Shown here piece after piece: positions 60,709 through 64,000 of a DNA stretch of 64,000 nt. The translations under genes were made by a program, and so were the position numbers. Below the pieces are notes generated by a model, which did no database searches, was not told where the DNA came from, and saw nothing but the letters and a program-made list of their open reading frames with translations. The first letter of the stretch is position 1. Every line of letters begins with the position of its first letter. This stretch comes from Microplitis mediator (taxonomy: Eukaryota; Arthropoda; Insecta; Hymenoptera; Braconidae): the NCBI RefSeq assembly GCF_029852145.1, contig NC_079972.1, positions 6,149,795-6,213,794 on the forward strand, read 5' to 3'.

Positions 60709-61277
60709 CACGGAAAAAGATAATCAGTATCAGCTACTAATTACTAATCGGTAGGAGATACAGATTATTGTTCGGTACCCGCTACCGATTTTTTCAGTAT
60801 TGGCCTCATGATTCAAAACGGTCTTTGGTTTTCTGTTTTAGCGTAAAGTGTAAGTCAAGAAACCGTGAAGTATGGGCGATTGCAAGTGCTACGTGCTGCA
60901 TTAAAAATTTGTTGTATACGATAGCAAACAAGGATCAGTTGAAGATGGCCGACAAATTATTGTTGTCAAACTTCAATAAACAAATTAAGTTTGATCCCAT
61001 AAAACACCGAATTTACTTCGATTATAAAAAACTTTTTGAAAGTATATAAATGTTTGTATCGTAGACTGAGTAAATATTTGTTTAATCTTAGTAAAAATGT
61101 ACTCCAAACAAGTGTATTTTCTTAAAATAAGTATAGGAATTCTTAAATCAAGAAAATATTACTCGCTTGAAGTATATATTTACTATGATTAAGAATATTA
61201 TTTGTTTGTATAATCCTGAGTAAAAATTTGTTAAAATTAAGTATTTATACTTGAGGAAAGTTTTTTTTTTTTCAGTG
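60709..61277. mobile_element. CACGGAAAA...TTTTTTCAGTG-bounded element with coding-like interior
   Basis: The left end CACGGAAAAAGATAATCAG and the right end TTTTTTTTTTTTCAGTG (61261-61277, then TA) are of the word-array class. Just inside the left end is a small palindromic block, CTAATCGGTAGG / CGCTACCGATTTTTTCAGTA (to 60799), which could be a complete 91-bp MITE. The right part (61069-61277) has CTTGAAGTATA / TACTTGAGG words. A coding-like stretch lies between them. It is either one element that captured gene DNA or two small elements flanking it. Confidence 0.5.
60842..61049 (+). pseudogene. coding-like fragment with possible splice acceptor, unrecognised
   Basis: A pyrimidine-rich tract, TTTGGTTTTCTGTTTTAG, ends at 60841. 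From 60843 the frame reads 68 codons to TAA at 61047-61049, with protein-like codon use: VWAIASATCCIKNLLYTIAN in the first half, then a basic, aromatic tail (FDPIKHRIYFDYKKLF). An internal AUG follows ...KDQLK. It looks like a terminal coding exon or a piece of one. No family is recognised. The frame extends upstream to an ATG at 60768, but that part is repeat DNA. Its position between MITE ends suggests capture or a gene remnant; a live gene is not excluded. Confidence 0.3.
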
Positions 61278-61446
61278 TATAGAAATTTAATTAAAACTAT
61301 ATTCTCAATTTACATAAATATGTGTAAATCATTTATATTTGAATATTAAATTATCAAGCACCTTTTTGTTATGTCGTGTATATACATTTTTTTTACATAT
61401 TGATTGAAAATAATATCTTTCTCTACAAATGATAATTACGAATATC

Positions 61447-61867
61447 TTGGACTAAAAAAATCTGGAAACCGGTTGACCCTGCAGGCCAGCCCCGAAACTT
61501 CTCACTGTCAAAACTTTATTGTCGATGTATGTTCGAGCTTTTTGAGTTTTGTATTAATCTCCGAGAACTCGAGAAATTGACAATAATCCATAAGGATCGT
61601 TTTTTAAAGTCTTGTTCACGATTATGTTTGATAAATTTAATGTTTTTGAATAGGCATTTATGGAAATGATTAAAATGGAGACTGACATGAACTTTAATTT
61701 TTGATTTTTCAAAATTTAAAGTAACTAACTGATTGCAATAATTTATAAAGCGATCATCGAATACTATGAAAGCAAAGGACCCGCATGAGTTTTGGAACAT
61801 ATGATGAATTATATTATGTGTTATCTGGGTAAAATGAATTAAATTGTTATTTTTTTAATTTTTCATC
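61447..61867 (+). repeat. dispersed repeat, left part, interrupted at 61868
   Basis: AAAAAAATCTGGAAACCGGT, TGACCCTGCAGGCCAGCCCC and GAAACTTCTCACTG match 52583 onward. The end, TTTTTAATTTTTCATCACCG, matches TTTTTAACTTTTCAGCGGCG near 53140-53158. The 94-codon minus frame (61516-61800) is non-coding repeat. Confidence 0.5.
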
Positions 61868-61904
61868 ACCGCCCAGGTAGGAATCGCCAAGGCTGACGAT
61901 AGGC

Positions 61905-62335
61905 CGAGCCTTGGCCCTGTTGTCACTTGCCAAGCTTCGGCAGCTGACCATTGGCCCAAGCCTCGGCCAGGGCTTGGCCCAATGGTTTGATTACGTTAAG
62001 CCAAGTCTTGGCAGCTAACCATTGGCCCAAGTCTAGGCCGAGGCTTGGTCCAATGGTTTCATTAAATTAAGCCGAGCCTTGGGTAGTGACCATTGGCCCG
62101 AGCCTCGGCCAGGGCCAGGCCCGATAGTTAAATTTTTTTTAAATCGAGCCTTGGCCGCTGACCATTGGCCCGAGCCTCGGCCAGGGCCAGGCCCGATAGT
62201 TTAATTTTTGTTAAATCGAGGCTTGGCCGCTGACCATTGGCCCGAGGATCGGCCGAGGCTAGGTCCGATAGTTTAATTTTTGTCAAGCCGAGCCTTGGCA
62301 GCTGACCATTGGCCAATGCCTCAGCCTGGGTTAAA
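61905..62335. repeat. 70-73-bp tandem repeat array
   Basis: About six units, each with GCCGAGCCTTGGCAGCTGAC, CATTGGCCCGAGCCTCGGCC and AGGCCCGATAGTTTAATTTT or variants. The CTGACCATTGGC core recurs near 61943, 62013, 62085, 62158, 62231 and 62301. Confidence 0.85.
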
Positions 62336-62559
62336 TTTTTATTTAATATTAAAATTATCAACTTTGCATGTATCTATATATATGTATACAGAGAAGACCA
62401 GGGCATAACGGTCTACCGAGTATACGATTAATATCAAGAGTTGATATTTTTTAAAAAGTAAAATTATTTGATATACAATAATTTTCATTTAATTAGTTAT
62501 TGCTATGCACAAAACTTTAGTTAACATGAAATTTTTATTTTTGGCGGTCAAAATGGGGT

Positions 62560-62705
62560 ATCCTTTAAAAAAGTTGAAAAAAAAAATTCTGAAAGTTGAT
62601 GAAATTTCATTAAATTCAAATTTTTTATATGTAATATACATAAAAAAAAATTACATTTCACATCATTGGTGGATACGAAGGCAAAAAAAAATTTTTCTCA
62701 CCTCC
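62560..62705 (+). repeat. dispersed repeat, copy related to 38930-39060
   Basis: The A-rich run, AATTCTG and AATTACATTTCACATCATTG, GTGGATACGAAGG match the 38930 copy in the same order. Here it runs directly into GC-rich hairpins. Confidence 0.5.
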
Positions 62706-62919
62706 GGGCGGAAAGCGTCAACTTTCGTCCCGCTGTGCAAAACGAAGTTGCCGCTTTCCGCCTCCGTCGAGGAGAAAAATAGTATACACTACTCGGGAAG
62801 TAAATAAGAAAGCCTCAGATCACATGTTTGTTGACCTCGGCTTCGCCTCGGCCAACAATTACATGTAATCTGAGACATTCCTTACTTTACTTCCCTAGTT
62901 GTGTAATATACTATTTTTT
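62705..62919. repeat. two adjacent GC-rich inverted repeats
   Basis: Hairpin 1 (62705-62764): GGCGGAAAGCGTCAACTTTC pairs with AACTTCGTTTTGC-type sequence read inversely from GAAGTTGCCGCTTTCCGCC. Hairpin 2 (62774-62919): AAAAATAGTATACACTACTC, GGGAAGTAAATAAGAAAG, CTCAGATCACATG is inverted on the right, with CTCGGCTTCGCCTCGG at the turn. The minus strand over hairpin 1 is open for about 40 codons and reads EAESGNFVLHSGTKVDAFRP, which has a protein-like look, but it stops at both ends. Confidence 0.6.
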
Positions 62920-62959
62920 TGTGGGGCAGAGAGGCCCCTCTCCAAAAAATGATAATTTT

Positions 62960-63387
62960 TTTTTTTATTAAATTGTTTTCAACATTAAGAATATATTTCT
63001 TTCTCTTGACAATTATTTTTGGTTTTATAATACTCAAAAAAAATTTTTTTAGGTGTAATAAATCGTTTCCCTTCGATTAGCTTAATTACTAATTGTTATT
63101 TAATAAAAAATAACAATTCGATATTTTTTATCTGTCATTATTGTGAACCCAAAAAACGTGTTTTTTGATTTTTTAGATTACAGATTATTTTGCATTAAAT
63201 TATTCATTTATATCAAATCATAAAATTACAAATTGATATAAATATGTCATTACTCATTAGACAATTTTAAGTTCATTAAATAAAACTACATTTCACCCCA
63301 TGTTTACGATTTAATATTTTTAAATTAAATTGTATTTAAATAATTAACAAGCAAAAAAATCATGATTATTTGGACATCAGATTTAGC
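62960..63387. other. AT-rich interior of the 61868-63864 element
   Basis: No gene or repeat structure seen. Confidence 0.45.
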
Positions 63388-63452
63388 ACAGTGAATAGCG
63401 TCCCGGCCTAGTAATCAGAAGGATCTCAGTTCGAACCCCGGTAGCCCCCAAA
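63388..63452 (+). ncRNA. tRNA-like (SINE-type) segment
   Basis: An A box (TAGCGTCCCGGCCTAGT) is followed about 30 bases after its start by a B box (AGTTCGAACCCCGG). The anticodon region is too short for a tRNA. It closely resembles the sequence split by a MITE at 50581/51966. Confidence 0.5.
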
Positions 63453-63864
63453 TAATTTTATTCGTTATTTCCCATTAATTCAGTAATTAGTTAATTACAA
63501 TTCAATGTAATGTTGATAAAAGTGTGATCAAACTTTTTTTTAATTATATTTATTAGTTTAAATAATAACATTTTAGATCGAGCATTGGGTGAGCCTTAGA
63601 TTTTTTGCTTCCCGAGGTTTGGCCGAGGCTTGAATTTTTGTTTCCCAAGCCTTGGCCAAGGCTCAATTTTTCGTTTCCCAAGACTCGGCCGAGGCTTGAT
63701 ATTTTGTTTCCCAAGGCTGGGGACATGGCTATCATCCAAGGCTTGGACCAATCCTTGGCCCAATGCTCAGCCAAGGCACGTGCCAAGCCTTGCATAATCC
63801 TAGTGACGCTTGGCCAAGGCTTGGTCCAAACCTTGCCCAGTTGTTCTTTCCTACCTGGGCGATA

Positions 63865-64000
63865 TCTCACGCACTAATCGACTGATTTTGAAGTTCAAGG
63901 CATCGTTTGACGCATTTTTTTAGTCTTCAATTCCAAAAGTATTTGGAATTAATTGGTTCAGCGATTTTGAATTTATTAAAAAAAAAAAACACTTTTTTGT
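63865..64000 (+). repeat. dispersed repeat, continuation after the 61868-63864 insertion
   Basis: GATATCTCACGCACTAATCG, ACTGATTTTG and CATCGTTTGACGC resemble GATATTTTTGAACTAATTAA, CCGATTGAG and CATTCGACGC at 53153-53205. It runs off the window end. Confidence 0.4.

Larger units (their letters stand above)
61868..63864. mobile_element. 2.0-kb GGCCAAG word-array element with CGCCCAGGTAGG ends
   Basis: The left end is CGCCCAGGTAGGAATCGCC and the right end TTTCCTACCTGGGCG, an inverted pair. The left arm (to about 62335) is a tandem array and the right arm (about 63575-63864) is an irregular array of CTTGGCCAAGGCTTG words. Between the arms are unrelated AT-rich DNA, the repeat block 62560-62919 and a tRNA-like segment at 63390-63452. 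There is no transposase. Frames at 62128-62361 and 63553-63877 are readings of the array. Outside the ends the dispersed repeat continues on both sides. No clear target duplication beyond one or two bases. Confidence 0.65.

Noticed and set aside
63553..63877. Opposed frames of 105 and 90 codons rich in Gly-Leu-Gly and Pro-Arg
   Set aside because: They are readings of the CTTGGCCAAGG word array in the right arm of the 61868-63864 element.

Overview
The window looks like AT-rich, gene-poor nuclear DNA from an arthropod, most probably an insect. The evidence is the very low GC background, abundant (TA)n, (GT)n, (CTA)n and (TC)n microsatellites, a spliced-gene first exon, a LINE pol remnant, a solo LTR and a very dense load of short inverted-repeat DNA transposons. 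The MITE load would suit a hymenopteran such as a braconid parasitoid, but nothing here proves the lineage. I see no rRNA, CRISPR array, bacterial operon or complete protein-coding gene.

Protein coding: the best-supported exon is on the minus strand (46588-46690). It has an ATG with an in-frame stop four codons upstream, a 34-codon leader with a hydrophobic core typical of a signal peptide, and a strong GTAAGA donor. A GC- and CpG-rich block with GA repeats (about 48280-48860) lies upstream and is the likeliest promoter. No other exon of this gene is recognisable toward coordinate 1, so most of 1-46.5 kb may be a giant first intron. Three weaker coding-like fragments are 11623-11799 (+), 45312-45527 (+) and 60842-61049 (+). 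Most other open frames are translations of microsatellites or of repeat arms.

Layout: 1-0.65 kb holds a decayed LINE pol end. 0.65-24 kb is mostly plain AT-rich DNA with a few old inverted-repeat elements. 24.0-28.8 kb has a 1.0-kb fold-back, a 1.2-kb palindrome built from 68-bp units around a (TA)n core, and a small MITE with a 9-bp target duplication. 28.8-42 kb is mostly plain, with a duplicated repeat zone at 37-39 kb. 42-46.5 kb holds a second 1.0-kb fold-back related to the first, and several MITEs. 46.5-48.9 kb is the first exon and promoter-like block. 49.4-64 kb is a transposon graveyard with repeated nesting.

The most interesting signal is a group of TA-flanked elements that share short termini (CACNG followed by an A run, and its complement). 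Their interiors are made of different short self-complementary words (CGGAGTGAAT, ACCGGTGTAA, TTGAATCAAGAA, GGGAACCATTCCC, AGATCTGATC, CGCTAGCAGCTAGCG). They are inserted into one another, into a tRNA-derived sequence and perhaps around a coding fragment. Another array, GGCCAAG-type with CGCCCAGGTAGG termini, splits an older dispersed repeat near 61.9-63.9 kb. All calls rest on reading the sequence by eye; no database search or folding was run.
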